Source: Benincasa hispida (taxonomy: Eukaryota; Streptophyta; Magnoliopsida; Cucurbitales; Cucurbitaceae). Taken from it: a stretch of 64,000 bases of DNA. Below the pieces are notes generated by a model. The model ran no database searches and was not told the origin of the DNA. It saw only the letters and a list, made by a program, of their open reading frames with translations. Positions 34,855-46,393 of the stretch are shown piece by piece. Where the stretch lies: assembly GCF_009727055.1 (NCBI RefSeq), contig NC_052357.1, positions 86,905,563-86,969,562 of the forward strand, given 5' to 3'. The translations under genes and the position numbers were made by a program. Numbering within the stretch: position 1 is the first letter of the stretch; the number at the start of each line of letters is the position of its first letter.

Positions 34855-36618
34855 TGAAGATATGATACAATCACAAAGACGAGGGCCATCAAATTAGGTT
34901 TGATTATTTCATTATCTAGTTGTCTAATAGCTTTCCTGCAATTATGATAGCAAAGTAGTTATGTCTTACTAGTAGCTTTATGATAAAGAATTGTTGGTTG
35001 TCCTGTAGTTATGGTAGCCAAACAACTGGATTTTGATGTGTTTTTTTGTCGTTATTGTGCATTTGTAGATGTTTATGAAGTTTGAATGTTGTGGAGGGTG
35101 GGTTGAGTTTGGTTATCTTGTTTTGGAGTTGAACTTGGAGCTTTTTTTGTTTGTTTCTGGAAGTTTATGACATTTGAATGTTTTTATTTTGTTGTAGAAT
35201 TTTGTTCGAAGATGAGGTTGAAATGTTGTTCGAAGATGAGGTTGAAATGTTGTTATTGGAGATGTTGTGTTCTAGACATGGTTTTCTTGTTCTTTCTTTT
35301 ATGTATTTGTGAAGACACATTTCTTTCGTAAACTATCTTGTATATTTTCTCTATTTTAGGTAATAAAGAATAGTATGGACTTTGTTTGCTTGTTTTATTT
35401 TTTATGTGAATATGTTTGAGTTGCTTAATAATGTTTTGTAGGTTATTCAGATCAAATTAAGAAAAATTACAAATTAGATTTTTTTAAAAGAATGACATCT
35501 CCAGCCATCAAGAGTTCAAATTTCAATTTAAGAAAAATTACAAATTACAAATTACTGAAATTGAACACCCAACGATTGAATTATCAAAACACCCCATGAT
35601 GGAAATATATGCATCGGGAGTGCGCAAACTCCTAACGCCATATATTAGGCATCAGTAGTTGCGTCCAACTCCCAACGGTTGGTTTTAGGAGTTGGGAGTT
35701 CTACTCCCAACCCAACTCCCGATGATCAATACGTCATTGGGAGTGGATCTCCCAACACATTTTCGACCATTTTCTAACGTTGTTAAGCGTCGAGAAAGGT
35801 TTGATTTTTTGTAGTGAGATCAGAGAATGCTCGACGGATAAGTACATCCGTCTCGATAGATAAATACATCTGTTGGGAGTAACCAACTCCCAACGCTATA
35901 CAGGAGGCGTCATAACTCCTGATGAAGTGTATACGTGCATCGGGAGATGGTCTTCTAAAGGATTCTCCCGACCAAACTCTGAACGCCCATTTAGTCATCT
36001 GTAGCTGATCTTCCAACACATTTTTTTTTTATCATTTCCCAGCGATTCGAAGTGTCAGAAAAGGTTTTTTTTTTTTTTTGTAGTGTTTAATTTGTATAGG
36101 TGAAAGTAGTCCTAGTCACCGACTCAATAAGCTAACCATTTTGGGACTTTTCTAAGTAGAAAGTTGAAAACACAACTATACAAGATGAAATTCACTCCTT
36201 CACGAGTTTAGGATAAGTAGAGGAGTAGTTCTTTTAAGTATTGATTCTGAGTCTTTAACAAAGGGTACTTTCCCTCTCGCTAGCCCGAGAGGGACTTGGT
36301 TTATGATAGGACCATAAATAGATTGTTCACTTGAGGGATCAGCGGTACTTAAGAAATAAGAGGTAACTATAACGGCAAAATGGTAATTTGACCCAATTAT
36401 AATTATGAACTGCTCATGAAGGATCAATTTACTGTAATGGTTAAATCCATGGACACAAAAATATTCTACACTAGGAAGAGTGCAGTTGTGGGTCCTTAGT
36501 GGAATGACCCATAGTTAATGAATGTTCATTAATATAATTAAAGAGCTTCATTAGTTAATGTCGAACTATTGAAGTTTCTAATTTGTAGGTCCATTAGGTC
36601 CACTGCTAGCTAATAATG

Positions 36619-38274
36619 AGCAGAAATGCACGTTATCATAGTGTTGAATCCTTAAACAATATCGGATTGCGTTGATCAAATATGTTAAATTGCGTCCATT
36701 AAGCATAAATTCTATAATATTGCAGTCCTATGCGTCCAATGCATTAGATCAGTTGATCTTTATATTTTTGTGCAGAATAATGCGTTAATCCAATGCAAAG
36801 AATGCGATCATAGGAATACACTGGTCGAGCGCAACTTCACCGCCAAGACTTTGCATTGATCGTGTTTCGCAAAAATTCACCCAAAAAGAATCACCACAAC
36901 ATGGTGGACGCATCTGGACGAAAGGACAATTAAGATCGATGGAACAGAAAGCTGACGGCAGTCGGATCCAAATTAAGTTGATAGCCGATAACGGTCACAA
37001 AGTACATCCAGCTTTATCGGTGACAATTATCCGGTGCATCAGTCAGGAATTAAAGTTATCCCATCTGTACAACCAGGAGAGAGAAGCCGCCTTTCACCTT
37101 TAATGCCCTATAAATACCAAGTGCATTCTTCAGAGAAGGGGTTAAGTAGTCGATTATTTCATCATTTTACAAGTTCAGGTCTTTGCCCATAGTCTTCTTT
37201 CATTTTAAGGCGGACGCGAGGAAGAAGGTGTGCCGATAGATCGTTTCGACAAGCTTGGAAAAGCACCGGAAGCTCCAAGACAGAGAGAGGGCCGACGCCC
37301 GCGGAAGCGGAAATATTTGTAGATTAGAATAGAGAATCAGTGTAAAAAGTCTCGGTCAGCAAGGAATTGCTACTAGGCTCTCTACCTTTAATTTCCATTA
37401 TCATTTTGTACTCAATTCAGTTATAAGAATGGAACGTCTTCCTCGATATCTGTTCACTCTCTGTAATTCACGCATGAGTAGCTAAAACAGTTGAATGGGT
37501 TGAGAAGCATTTAGCTAGCACAACTAGGGAATCTTCATTCTTTGTGATTATCTTGTTTATGTATGCTTCATTCGTCTATTAGAGATACTCGGGAGAGTAG
37601 TCTAAGGACAGGATCTGGACTTGGGAAGGTCAGGTCAGAATCTAGGTTTGGAAGAACCAGATTAGAACACATAAACGAGAGATAGGCACTTAGGAATGAG
37701 CACTATTTGTTATTAACGCATCGCATGCATCTTAGCAATAAGATATGATTGTATGCGGTCACCTTGTTTACTTTCATTTTGCATCAATGCATAGGACAAG
37801 AGTAGAGACTAGGAATAAGCTCTATGGACATTTTGCATTCAACACATGCGTCCTAGACTTAGGAGAAACGCATTTACATTGGGAAATGACTTGCTGTGCA
37901 TGGTTGTAACATGATCGCAAAGTTTGACGCATTCCCGAGTAACGCTAGCTAAAGATCTTCTCAACCCGTTCATCGCATACTCATTGCATCTATCAACGCA
38001 ACTTTCTTTCTAAAATCCGCCGCCTTTATTTACATTTTTTTATCAATGCAACAACGCACCCACACTTTATTTATTTACTTGGTTACCACAAAGTTTTCAT
38101 AAACATTATCAATGCAACTATTTTCACAAGTCCCTGTGTTCGACCCTAGACTTACTAGAAAACTCAGAGGAATTTACACTTGAATTCCACTAGAAAAACT
38201 TGAGTGCACAACACAATCCATCAACGCATATCATCCATATTTTCACTTCATAAAAATTCAAGCATCACTAGCAC
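36619..38274 (+). mobile_element. Solo LTR of an unclassified LTR retrotransposon (private to copy B)
   Basis: ATAATG occurs directly before (36613-36618) and at the end (38275-38280) of the block, and the LTR around it becomes continuous if the block is removed. The block has a promoter-like CCCTATAAATACC near 37105-37115 and a GC-richer leader, with no coding region. It is about 1.66 kb long and related to 8346-9947 in copy A. The superfamily is not certain; Gypsy is possible. Confidence 0.68.
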
Positions 38275-39101
38275 ATAATGGATAACTAAAGACCAATAAT
38301 TTTGGAAGAATTTGAATAGTTCAAATCATTAAAGAGAACAATATTAATTGTATATGATACAATAAATATAATGTATATAAATACCTTATAATATAAAGTT
38401 AATTTTGAGTTAGATTCAAATATTTAAATTAAATATTAAATATTTAATTTTCTAAATTAATTAGTCATTTAATTAATTTAATTTAATTAAAGAAAATGAG
38501 TGGATTGTTATTCTCACTAATCAAAGAGGGTTTTTTCTACAAATGGAAAGTGATTGTAGAGAATTTTTTAAAAATTATTATTATTAAGAACTCTCTCCTC
38601 CTAACTCCCATTTTGAACACTTTCAATATTTTATAGTGAAAATAGTTTTCTCTAAAAAGATATCCACGTAAACACAAATTCCCTTTGTTCTTTCAAAAAT
38701 CCAGTTCTCACAAACCGGTCCTTACTAAAAGAATCTGTTCGTTGAGGAATTGTGATGACTTGGAGAACATGAACGGTTCTTTAAAGTATGTTTCTTCTTC
38801 CCTCTAATTTCATGCTTAACTTATTACATATTGATGTATGTTTATTCTTTTCTGTATTGAAATTTTAAACAAAATCGAAACAAGGCGATCACTTACTTTC
38901 GCGGTGGGATTCGATCCCTTCATTAAGTACGGTAATATTTTTCACTCCTAGCAATTCTTATTTCATGCTTATTATTTTTTTCAAACATCTTTGATTAACA
39001 GACATCTATGATAAGCCTTAAACCAAACGATCATTTCTTGTCTTCCTCAATTTTTCCCTTACTTAAGAAGTACTTGAATTTTTTTTTTCTTGTTACTCTA
39101 A

Positions 39102-39611
39102 ATTAGAGTCTCTAATATAATATTTGGACTGGGTTGGTTCGGGTTAATCGTGTCACTTATTTAAAATTTTGTTCTAAAAAGAAGGAAAACGTAAATATAT
39201 AAAAATCTAATTTAATTATTTTCATATATTGAATTAAGATTAACAATTAAATTTCAATTTATATAGTGAAAATTTTCTTTCTAAAGTGCAAAGAAACTAC
39301 TTTTAAGAGTTGTTGAAGAATAAATTTTAAAAATATTGAAATTAAATAAAATTAAAATCAATATATGTATAAATAATTGTGTTATAAGTAATAAAAAAAT
39401 ATATTTTAAAGTTAATAATAAATTCGAGTTGGTTCGGGTTGGTTTGGGTTATATTAGGTGAACCCATGAACNNNNNNNNNNACCCAACCCATAAAATTTT
39501 CATTTATTTGAACCCAATCCAATCCCAAATGAGTTTATAATCCAACTCAAATCGTACGAATTGGGTTGGATCGATCGATTTTTTCGGGTATCGATTTTTT
39601 GAACACCTCTA
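39102..39611. mobile_element. hAT-type MITE (private to copy B)
   Basis: Copy A has the empty site CTTGTTACTCTAATATAA. In copy B the insert is bracketed by TACTCTAA (39094-39101) and AACTCTAA (39611-39618), an 8-bp target duplication with one mismatch. The right end reads, inverted, AGAGGTGTTCAAAAAATCG, which is typical of hAT-derived MITEs. Inner parts near the gap are inverted repeats (GGTTCGGGTTGGTTTGGGTT against AACCCAATCC). Confidence 0.7.
39472..39481. other. 10-base N gap
   Basis: Ten Ns sit exactly between the two arms of an inverted GGGTTGGTT/AACCCAACC repeat. The gap size is probably a placeholder. Confidence 0.98.
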
Positions 39612-40089
39612 ACTCTAATATAATTTTGAACAAAGAATTGTCTTATTTGAGTCCTTTTGAGTTGATTTGTCAAGTGAAAATAATAGTTATAAAATACCAA
39701 CTAATGATCTAATAAATGTGATTCACTTGTGAAAATTTAGCAATTTAAATTTTGCAATTATTAATTTAAAAGGTTTTAACTAATAACCAGAGATATAAAA
39801 TTAAAGATATTATGCATACAAAGAAATAATTTTGACTAAATTTGTCATCCCAAAAATATATCATAATTTATGTTTGATCCTATCTAAAAAAATATATCAT
39901 TTAACTTCGACCTCTAAAATATATTTTGATTCAAGTCAAATTTGAGATGAACACATTATACAAAAAGCAAATGGGTTTTAGAAAGAGCTTACAAGAGAAA
40001 AAGAGGCATAAATAAAATGATCATATAATCCCATTAATAATAATAACAATGGGAAATGAATTAAAAGTGTACACACCACACACACACTC

Positions 40090-40443
40090 TTAACTTGGTA
40101 CAATAGCATCACCAATATTATGATGCTTAGGAACATCATTATTATGATCATGATCATGACCATGATGATGATGAAGATGAGAATTCTCTCTATGGCTTGT
40201 TAGAGGCCTATACTCAGCTCCACAAACACTCGTACAATAACTGGGAGTTAAAGTTGACAATGACTTTGTGCACCCTTGAACGCATTGAGCAATCGTACCG
40301 ACAATCGGAATATTCGCTTCTGCCCCTATCGGAAGCAAGACGACGACAATGCTAAGAGTAGCAATGACTAGCATTGTCGTGGAGACAATCCTAACCTTTC
40401 TCGGTGTTGTTGATGCCTTACATGAATTCATTATCGTCGTCAT
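40090..40443 (-). CDS. Small secreted Cys-rich, His-tailed protein, copy B (hypothetical)
   Basis: The protein has 117 residues and is the paralogue of 14087-14428. It has the same plan: basic N-terminus (RKVRIVS), a hydrophobic signal-like segment ending AEA, the four-cysteine pattern CX3C-X11-CX3C, an unchanged block AEYRPLTSHRENSHLHHH, and the ending HHNIGDAIVPS. Differences are about 17 substitutions, mostly conservative, plus 4 extra residues in the His/Asp tail (HHGHDHDHNND). The frame is intact, with the start at the ATG before TTIMNSCK. Keeping an open frame, all cysteines and the tail after duplication argues that the product is used. The family is not recognised. A membrane-anchored form is an alternative if the signal is not cut. 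Confidence 0.72.
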   Translation of the reverse strand: MTTIMNSCKASTTPRKVRIVSTTMLVIATLSIVVVLLPIGAEANIPIVGTIAQCVQGCTKSLSTLTPSYCTSVCGAEYRPLTSHRENSHLHHHHGHDHDHNNDVPKHHNIGDAIVPS

Positions 40444-41943
40444 TGTTGCCTCTTTATTTTTTCTTTTTTCGCTCCGTGTTTGTGTGTGGTATGTGTGGAT
40501 AATTTTGCCAATGGAAATTTAAATTTAGCCAAGGGGTTGATGAGAATGGAGAGAAGTTTATTGTGTTTTAAAGGTTAAGGAGAGGGGCATTGGCTATTTC
40601 AAGGTCTTTGGCTGTGTGGTGTAGACAAGAGAGGGGAAATTAAAGATAGACTTCCAAAACTCTTAATTTAGGATGTGGAAGTTACATTATTATTTGGAAA
40701 ATGTCAAATTCGCAACCACTTTTTCTTGTTTTCTTGAATTTTGGTTGGCCTTGAAACTACTCTCTTCTTAAAAGGTAAGACAACATTAGGAAATTGGGGT
40801 GCTTTTCATCCCATTTTTGGAGTACTATATTTTCTTTTGGTACCTTAATTGTGCATAAAAGTCTATCTTGATCGTTTTACCTTCACGATTGACATAAAAA
40901 ATGATTGTAATAAATAATAAAGAAAGAAAGAAACTAGAATGAATCCAACTTGAGCATAATTCAACTAGTTAAGATCTTGTAATCTTAACCTAAAGATCTT
41001 AAGTTCAAATCTTTCGTCTCCAAATATTGTTGAATTAAAAAATAAATAGAATGAACATATAAAACTATGTGTCATGTGAAGAAAAGAAAACTATGAATGA
41101 TGAGAAAATCCCTATCTACTAACACAAAACCTTATAAGTTTCTTCTTATTTGAAATATTTAGCTTGATAGACTACTTCACTGACCATAATTTAAAAAAAG
41201 TTAAAGATTTGAATAACCATGTTAACCGTGTATCGTCATGTATCTATCTACATTTAAAGTATTTCTTTTTCACTCCATTTCTTTATTAAATTTTGACTTC
41301 AAATTTTTTCTTTGTTAAATAAAAAATTGAAAACATTACTGTTAGTAAAAACCTGCCAATTTAAAATATTTTATTTTGGTAGTTGAATTTTTCATAAAAA
41401 TCTACTACATACATGATTGACGTTAAAAATTAGCGTTTAAATAGCAAACAAAGAATTAGAATGAACCAAATCTAAGTGCAATTCAACTTGTTAAAAACAT
41501 TATAAACTCATAAAAAATATCTTAGATTCGAATTGAGTCTCTAAATATTATAAAATTAAAAAAATTAGAATGAATAATTAGGTAAAAGATTACAAACGTG
41601 GAGGGAAAAAAACTAAGAATAATGGAGAGATTCTCAATTATTTTAATTAATAAAAGGAAAAAGGAAAAAGATTTTTTAATGGAAAGATTTAAACAACCAA
41701 CCTACCTCACCAACGATATTTTATAAATAGCCTAAATTTAAACGATATTTCATAATTAGATTTCTAAAATTTTTTAGACAAATTTAACCTTGTAGTACAT
41801 TCTCTTTCTCTTATTTAATTTTGGTAGTATTTTATAATTAAAATATTAAAAGAAAACAAAATGAATTTCATATTCATTATCTACAAAGTTTTTTATTTTT
41901 ATTAATAGTTAATTACAAAATATATCATCATTAATGTGTATTT
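40444..41943. other. Upstream region of the small gene, copy B
   Basis: It aligns with 14429-15912 of copy A along its length, with small indels. No other gene is seen. It ends where an LTR begins. Confidence 0.5.
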
Positions 41944-42519
41944 AGTTAGGTTGTGTGTCCTAAAACTCGCAGTTGTAAACTTAAACACATTCTATTATCA
42001 ATAAAGATGTTATTCAACATTTCTTCAATAAAATTGTTATTGAATCTATTAATTGCATTCATAAAGTCTAAATCCAATAAACTAAAATCCATGGATATTA
42101 TATGAATACTTAAACTTTATGTAGAGACATAAAGATGAATCAAGTTCGAGTAAATAGCAGGTCTATAGTATATGATTTAGAGGCGAGCGTCGTAGACCGA
42201 TAAACCGACACGACCGACCTAAACCGACCGAAATAGGGTCGACTGGTCGAAAATCCAAACAAATCGGGCAGAGGTCGGTTTCAAAGTTACTCGCGAATTA
42301 GATTTCGGTCGAGCACACGACCCGACCCGACCGACATTTAAAATAAATATTAAAACAATATGAAAATATTAGATAATTGAATAATAAGTCATCCGCACCG
42401 CACACCTTCTCTTCTTCAGTGAGTTCCGTCCGCACGCCGCAAGCAGATTGTTAGGATTTTCTTCGAGCTTCTTCTTCTGGCCTTCTTCTTCCTTCTTCCA
42501 TTCACTTGCAAATTGTGGA

Positions 42520-42620
42520 GGGTCCAATTTTCAGAGGCAACCGTATGCCACTGCTCATCATCGTAATCCCTTTCGCAGTCCGATTTTCAGAGGCAACCGT
42601 ATGTCGCTGCTCGTTTTCTT
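42520..42620 (+). repeat. Direct repeat in the hAT 5' leader
   Basis: ATTTTCAGAGGCAACCGTAT followed by GYCRCTGCTC occurs twice, about 60 bases apart. Further on, TTTGTATTTTGTAATGT repeats (about 42790, 42868 and 42990) surround a small hairpin of AATAATAATAATAATGAAC and its complement. Confidence 0.6.
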
Positions 42621-43210
42621 CATTCTTCGTAGCCATTCTCAATCACGATCGTGTCGTTCCTTCCTTCCTTTTGCATCGTCTTCGTGCTCGTTTTCGTGTA
42701 ACTGCAGAGACCTTCCTCTCGATTTGCAGCCCCAGGTCCGATTTTTAGCCGTTCTTTCAAACTTTAATCCTATGAAAATTAGAATTTCTTTGTATTTTGT
42801 AATGTATTCTAAATGGTCATCTTAAGCTTATAATAATAATAATAATGAACATAGCAAGTTTAGATCTTTGTATTTTGTAATGTTCATTATCATTATTATT
42901 ATTGTGAACACACCAAGTTTGAAAACAATGGAAATTATGGATTGACTTGGTGTGTTCACGATTTTCAGACAGAGAAAGGATGAGAACTTCTTTGTATTTT
43001 GTAATGTATTCTAAATGGAAATTAGTTTGAAAACAATCGAAATTATGGATTGACTTTGATTTATGGATGTGTGGTTAGTGATTGACTTAACAATCTTACT
43101 GAATACTGAGTTTATGTAAAGCTGAAATCCTTCGAATTTTTGTGAATTGTGTGATATGATGAGTGACGACATCTGTCATGTTATGGTTCAGCTACATGCA
43201 TTCAACGAAT

Positions 43211-43436
43211 ATGGAGTTTGATGGAACTGCAACTGGTGCTTCAAAAAATGAACGAGATGCAGAAGAAACGGATGCCAATACAAATATTATTAATATTGAT
43301 TCAGCAAATGAGACATCAGATGTTCCAAATCCATCGAAAAAAAGAAAGGCAGTGAAAAAATCCATGGTTTGGGATCATTTTGATAAGCTAAAAGGTGATC
43401 CTAAAGACCCTCATGCTTAATGTAAGTACTGTGGAG
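43211..43436 (+). pseudogene. hAT transposase N-terminus (start of BED zinc finger)
   Basis: The frame starts MEFDGTATGA, has an acidic stretch, a basic KKRKAVKK patch that may be a nuclear signal, and VWDHFDKLKGDPKDPHA, the first half of a BED finger. A TAA stop (probably once CAA) precedes CKYCGV, then the sequence changes to hAT terminal DNA. Confidence 0.75.
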
Positions 43437-43559
43437 TAGGGGTGATCATCGGCTGGTCGGAGTCGATTTTCTGACCAGACTGACCCCAAACTGACCAGGA
43501 TCAGTTTGGAATATATCCAAACCGGTCCAGCCCGAAAAATGAACGAAAGCACGACTGGC

Positions 43560-43590
43560 CGACCGGTCGGTCGGTCGGTCGGTTTTGTCG
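43560..43590 (+). repeat. GGTC tetranucleotide repeat
   Basis: GACCGGTCGGTCGGTCGGTC is a short tetranucleotide array within the hAT subterminal region. It probably expanded from the GGTCGG subterminal motif. Confidence 0.85.
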
Positions 43591-44151
43591 GGTTAGAGTT
43601 ATACTTTTTTTTTTTTTGCCTTTTTTTCTTCCTTTAAAAGAAATTATATTTATTTATTAAAATTCTAAGAAAAATTGCAATTATAAATTATAAATCATTA
43701 TAAATGTTTTTGGCTTATTAGGTAGAAGTCGTTATAAATAGCAATTTTTAATAAAATAAAAAAAACTAACTATTTGTTAACTTCCTTATCAATCATGTTT
43801 AGTTTTCTCTTTTAATTTGTGATTGTGAGTCAAAATTCAAGATACTATTTCACATTTTTATTATTTTAATACTTATGGAATAGAGCTAGCCTAGAGGTAT
43901 TAAAAATAAGATATTGTTGGTATGATTTGATTTGACAACCCTTAATATTTAACAACATTAAATGGTAACATGTACATTGTTTGGGATTGTGTTACTGCTC
44001 GCTTCGCTTAATTGCTTAAAGAACCTTTAATACATTTACATATATAATTGAAAATAAAACTAATATGAGAGTCGAGAGTGTACGTCACAAATAGAAATGT
44101 CACATGACACACAGTCACATTCACATACAATACAATCAAACTAGAAATTAT

Positions 44152-44272
44152 AACATAAAGTCAATTGTCAAATACAACCCAAATACAATAAAACATAAAG
44201 TCAATTGTCAAATACAACCCAATTACAATAAAACATAAAGTCAATTATCAAATACAACCCCATTACAATAAA
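44152..44272. repeat. 40-bp tandem repeat, three copies
   Basis: A 40-bp unit starting ACATAAAGTCAATTGTCAAA and continuing TACAACCCAATTACAATAAA is repeated three times with few changes. It lies in the 3' end region of the minus-strand hAT transposase gene. Confidence 0.9.
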
Positions 44273-44409
44273 ATCAAATGATAAAATGCTTAATCATTAA
44301 TGGACAACTTTGCAAAATCTGGAAGGTTTTGAATGTCTTTTTCATTGTCCATAACCGCTCTGAATCCTATATAATTAAGATTAAGAAGAGAAAGACAACC
44401 TCACTAAGA

Positions 44410-46393
44410 TTTTAATCTAACAAGTTATAACTACAAAATACAAATGATGAATAAATACCTTCTTCAAATAATGAAGCATCTTCCATGTCATGTTGAACTT
44501 CAAGATCTATTGGACCAGAATTTAGCCAATTTTGAGTACAAATGAGTCTCTGCCATTTTTGGAGCCAATGAACAACGTGATGAAGCAACAACACGTCCTC
44601 TTGTACTAAAAGCCGACTCAGACGCTACAGTAGATACTGGAATTGCCAAAATATCTCTAGCCATACGACTAAGAACCTCAAACAGATGACTGTTCCTCTT
44701 CCACCATTGAAGTATGTCAAAATCATCTTCATTTTAACATTTTCTTCCAATAAATAAATATCAATCTCTGACCCCTGTTTGAAAGGTGTAGTCTCATCGC
44801 CTTCAAAATCAAGATCAATTGTATCATAGACAAAGTTTTCACCCACATTTTCAGTTGGATCACAATCAATCATGGTCTCTAAGGCTGGGACAATTGGTGT
44901 ATTAGTAGCAGTACTACCACTCCCACTCCCACTCTGAGTATGAGTAATACTGTACTCATGAAAGAGACGTCTACAACATTGTTCCACTACATTTCCCATA
45001 AATTTAGCAACCTCTAGCCCAAAAAAAATTTTAAAACAAAAAGATACAAACCTTAGCTTTTTTCGAGGATCTAGCACAATAGCAACATATAACAACAGAT
45101 TATTTTTTTCATTGTTCCCCCAATACTTCTCAAATTTGGCCTTCATGCTATTGGCCATTCCAACTAGTATTGCATTTGCACTACCAGCATTCAAACGTAT
45201 ACAATTCCAAACCACTGTAATCTGATGAAAAAGCATATTTAAAGTGGTGTACAAAGGCCCTGAAATTTTCAATATCACATCATAAAAGACCTTTAAAAAC
45301 CTAATCAACATCATAGCATTTGTCCAATCTTCCTTATTTGGTGACAAATCGTGTCTATAAGAAACATCTTCACCTTCTAATCTATCAAAAGCTTTTTCAA
45401 ACTTTACACCTGCCTCAAGCATCAAATATGTAGAGTTCCATTTAGTGGGAACATCAAGACACACATAACTCTTACAAGAAATTTTTCAATTTCAATGCAC
45501 TTTTTAAATTTCAAAAAACGTGCAGGAGAAGATCTTATAAACCATACAGCATATCAAATCCTTTCAATGCAATCATTATGTTCCTTAAAAGCATCACATA
45601 CTATGAGATTTAATATATGAGCACAACAACAACATGCAGAAATTCTCCATCAGACAATAATCCCTTATTGAATCTTTTCAAAAGATAAGCAATGGCAGTA
45701 TCATTCGAGCTTGCATTATCAACAGTCAAAGTCCTTACCCTTTTAATTCCCTAATCCTTCAAATTCTTTTCGATGGTTTTACCAATAGTATCGCTTTATG
45801 ATTCTCAATTGGAATCATTTGGACAAAAACTAAGTATTCTTTTATGTAATCTTCAATCAGAATCTATGAAATGGGCAGTTAGAATCATGTAATTTATATT
45901 TTGTCCCGATGTCCAACAATCCATAGTGAGAGAAACTCTATACTTCCTATTCACAAACAAGTCTTTCAAACGCTTTTTCTCATTAACATATAACTTAAGC
46001 ACATCTCTAGCCACAGTAAACTGAGACGGAACAACAAATCTAGGTTGACTTGCACATGTTAATCTATCGACAAATTTCTTAAATCTTTTACCCTCCACAA
46101 ACTTGAATGGCAATTCGTCAAAAATTACCATTTCAACCAACACTTCCCGAAAACTCTCTAAACTATATGACTCACATACAAGTTGTGACGTATTATCCCC
46201 AACATTGTCTTTGGCTTTAGTTTTGAAAGATAATGTCATTTGGGTTGGATCTCTCTTTTTTTGGTAAGGGTATTTTTTATAATTTTCCAAATGATTCTTC
46301 ATAGTCCCAGTACCATTACGTTTGGAATGACATGCATAGATAACTCCACAGTACTTACATGTTGTGGATTGGGTGATACTGTGGAAAATTGTA
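44410..46393 (-). pseudogene. hAT transposase (BED, RNase H-like core, hAT dimerisation), broken
   Basis: Read from right to left: a BED finger remainder (CKYCGVIYACHSKRNGTGTM at about 46290-46350), the core with SLTMDCWTSGQN (first catalytic Asp, about 45920) and TVDNASSNDT (second Asp, about 45725), CLDVPTKWNSTYLML near 45440, and a C-terminal dimerisation block near 44500-44710 (WWKRNSHLFEVLSRMA, then STVASESAFSTRGRV). The C-terminal block is in a different frame from the preceding part, and frame breaks or stops occur between about 45850 and 45470. The first exon is missing on this strand; a related one is at 43211. Family length is about 650-700 residues. It would cut and rejoin hAT ends, but this copy is dead. 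Confidence 0.85.

Larger units (their letters stand above)
31781..36085 (+). mobile_element. CACTA (En/Spm) DNA transposon, non-autonomous and composite
   Basis: It begins CACTACAAGAAAAAGACG and ends TTTTTTTGTAGTG, with TTT on both sides as the 3-bp target duplication (31778-31780 and 36086-36088). Subterminal regions are packed with CGTCGGGAG / CTCCCGACG-like words in both orientations (31810-32010, 33640-34080 and 35580-36050). It is only 4.3 kb and has no full transposase. A second terminus-like CACTAAAAGAAAAAAAAAGG with fresh subterminal repeats starts at 33770, and the right halves of both parts are related. It therefore looks like two CACTA units joined in tandem. Confidence 0.88.
31334..38922 (+). 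mobile_element. Copia 3' LTR in copy B, with two insertions
   Basis: It starts TGTTGGGATTTATGCC right after the polypurine tract CAAGTGAAAGA (31322-31332) and ends GATCCCTTCA at 38922. Its own parts are 31334-31780, 36086-36618 and 38275-38922 (about 1.6 kb). A CACTA element and a solo LTR are inserted in it. An earlier polypurine tract is at 31247-31257. It is the duplicate of the LTR at 10393-13311. Confidence 0.82.
38923..40089. other. Downstream flank of the small gene, copy B
   Basis: AT-rich DNA equivalent to 13312-14086, containing the MITE at 39102-39611. No further gene is seen. Confidence 0.5.
15966..41943. repeat. Tandem duplication, copy B (expanded by transposons)
   Basis: This is the second copy of the unit described at 6955-15965. 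It is about 26 kb because of a nested LTR complex (17735-31120), a CACTA (31781-36085), a solo LTR (36619-38274) and a MITE (39102-39611). The single-copy parts align with copy A in order: 15966-17734, 31121-31780, 36086-36618, 38275-39101 and 39612-41943. About 190 extra bases at 16185-16375 are also private to copy B. Confidence 0.9.
42178..46393. mobile_element. Rearranged hAT (Ac/Tam3-like) DNA transposon
   Basis: The left end reads TTAGAGGCGAGCGTCGTAG and is followed by clustered CGACCG/CCGACC subterminal words. A second terminus-like TAGGGGTGATCATCGGCTGG starts at 43437, with its own GGTCGG cluster. A plus-strand N-terminal exon (43211-43436) and a minus-strand remainder of the transposase (46393 to about 44410) meet head to head, both touching the same CKYCGV codons. 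Either the 3' part of one element inverted in place or two related elements are joined. No 8-bp target duplication was found. Confidence 0.75.

Noticed and set aside
42448..42825. 125-residue Ser/Phe-rich plus-strand frame
   Set aside because: It lies in the hAT 5' leader, is rich in TTC/TCT repeats, overlaps another open frame and lacks any family feature.
44152..44272. Regular 40-bp repeats that might suggest a CRISPR-like array
   Set aside because: The units are head-to-tail without variable spacers, in a plant transposon; this is a simple tandem repeat.
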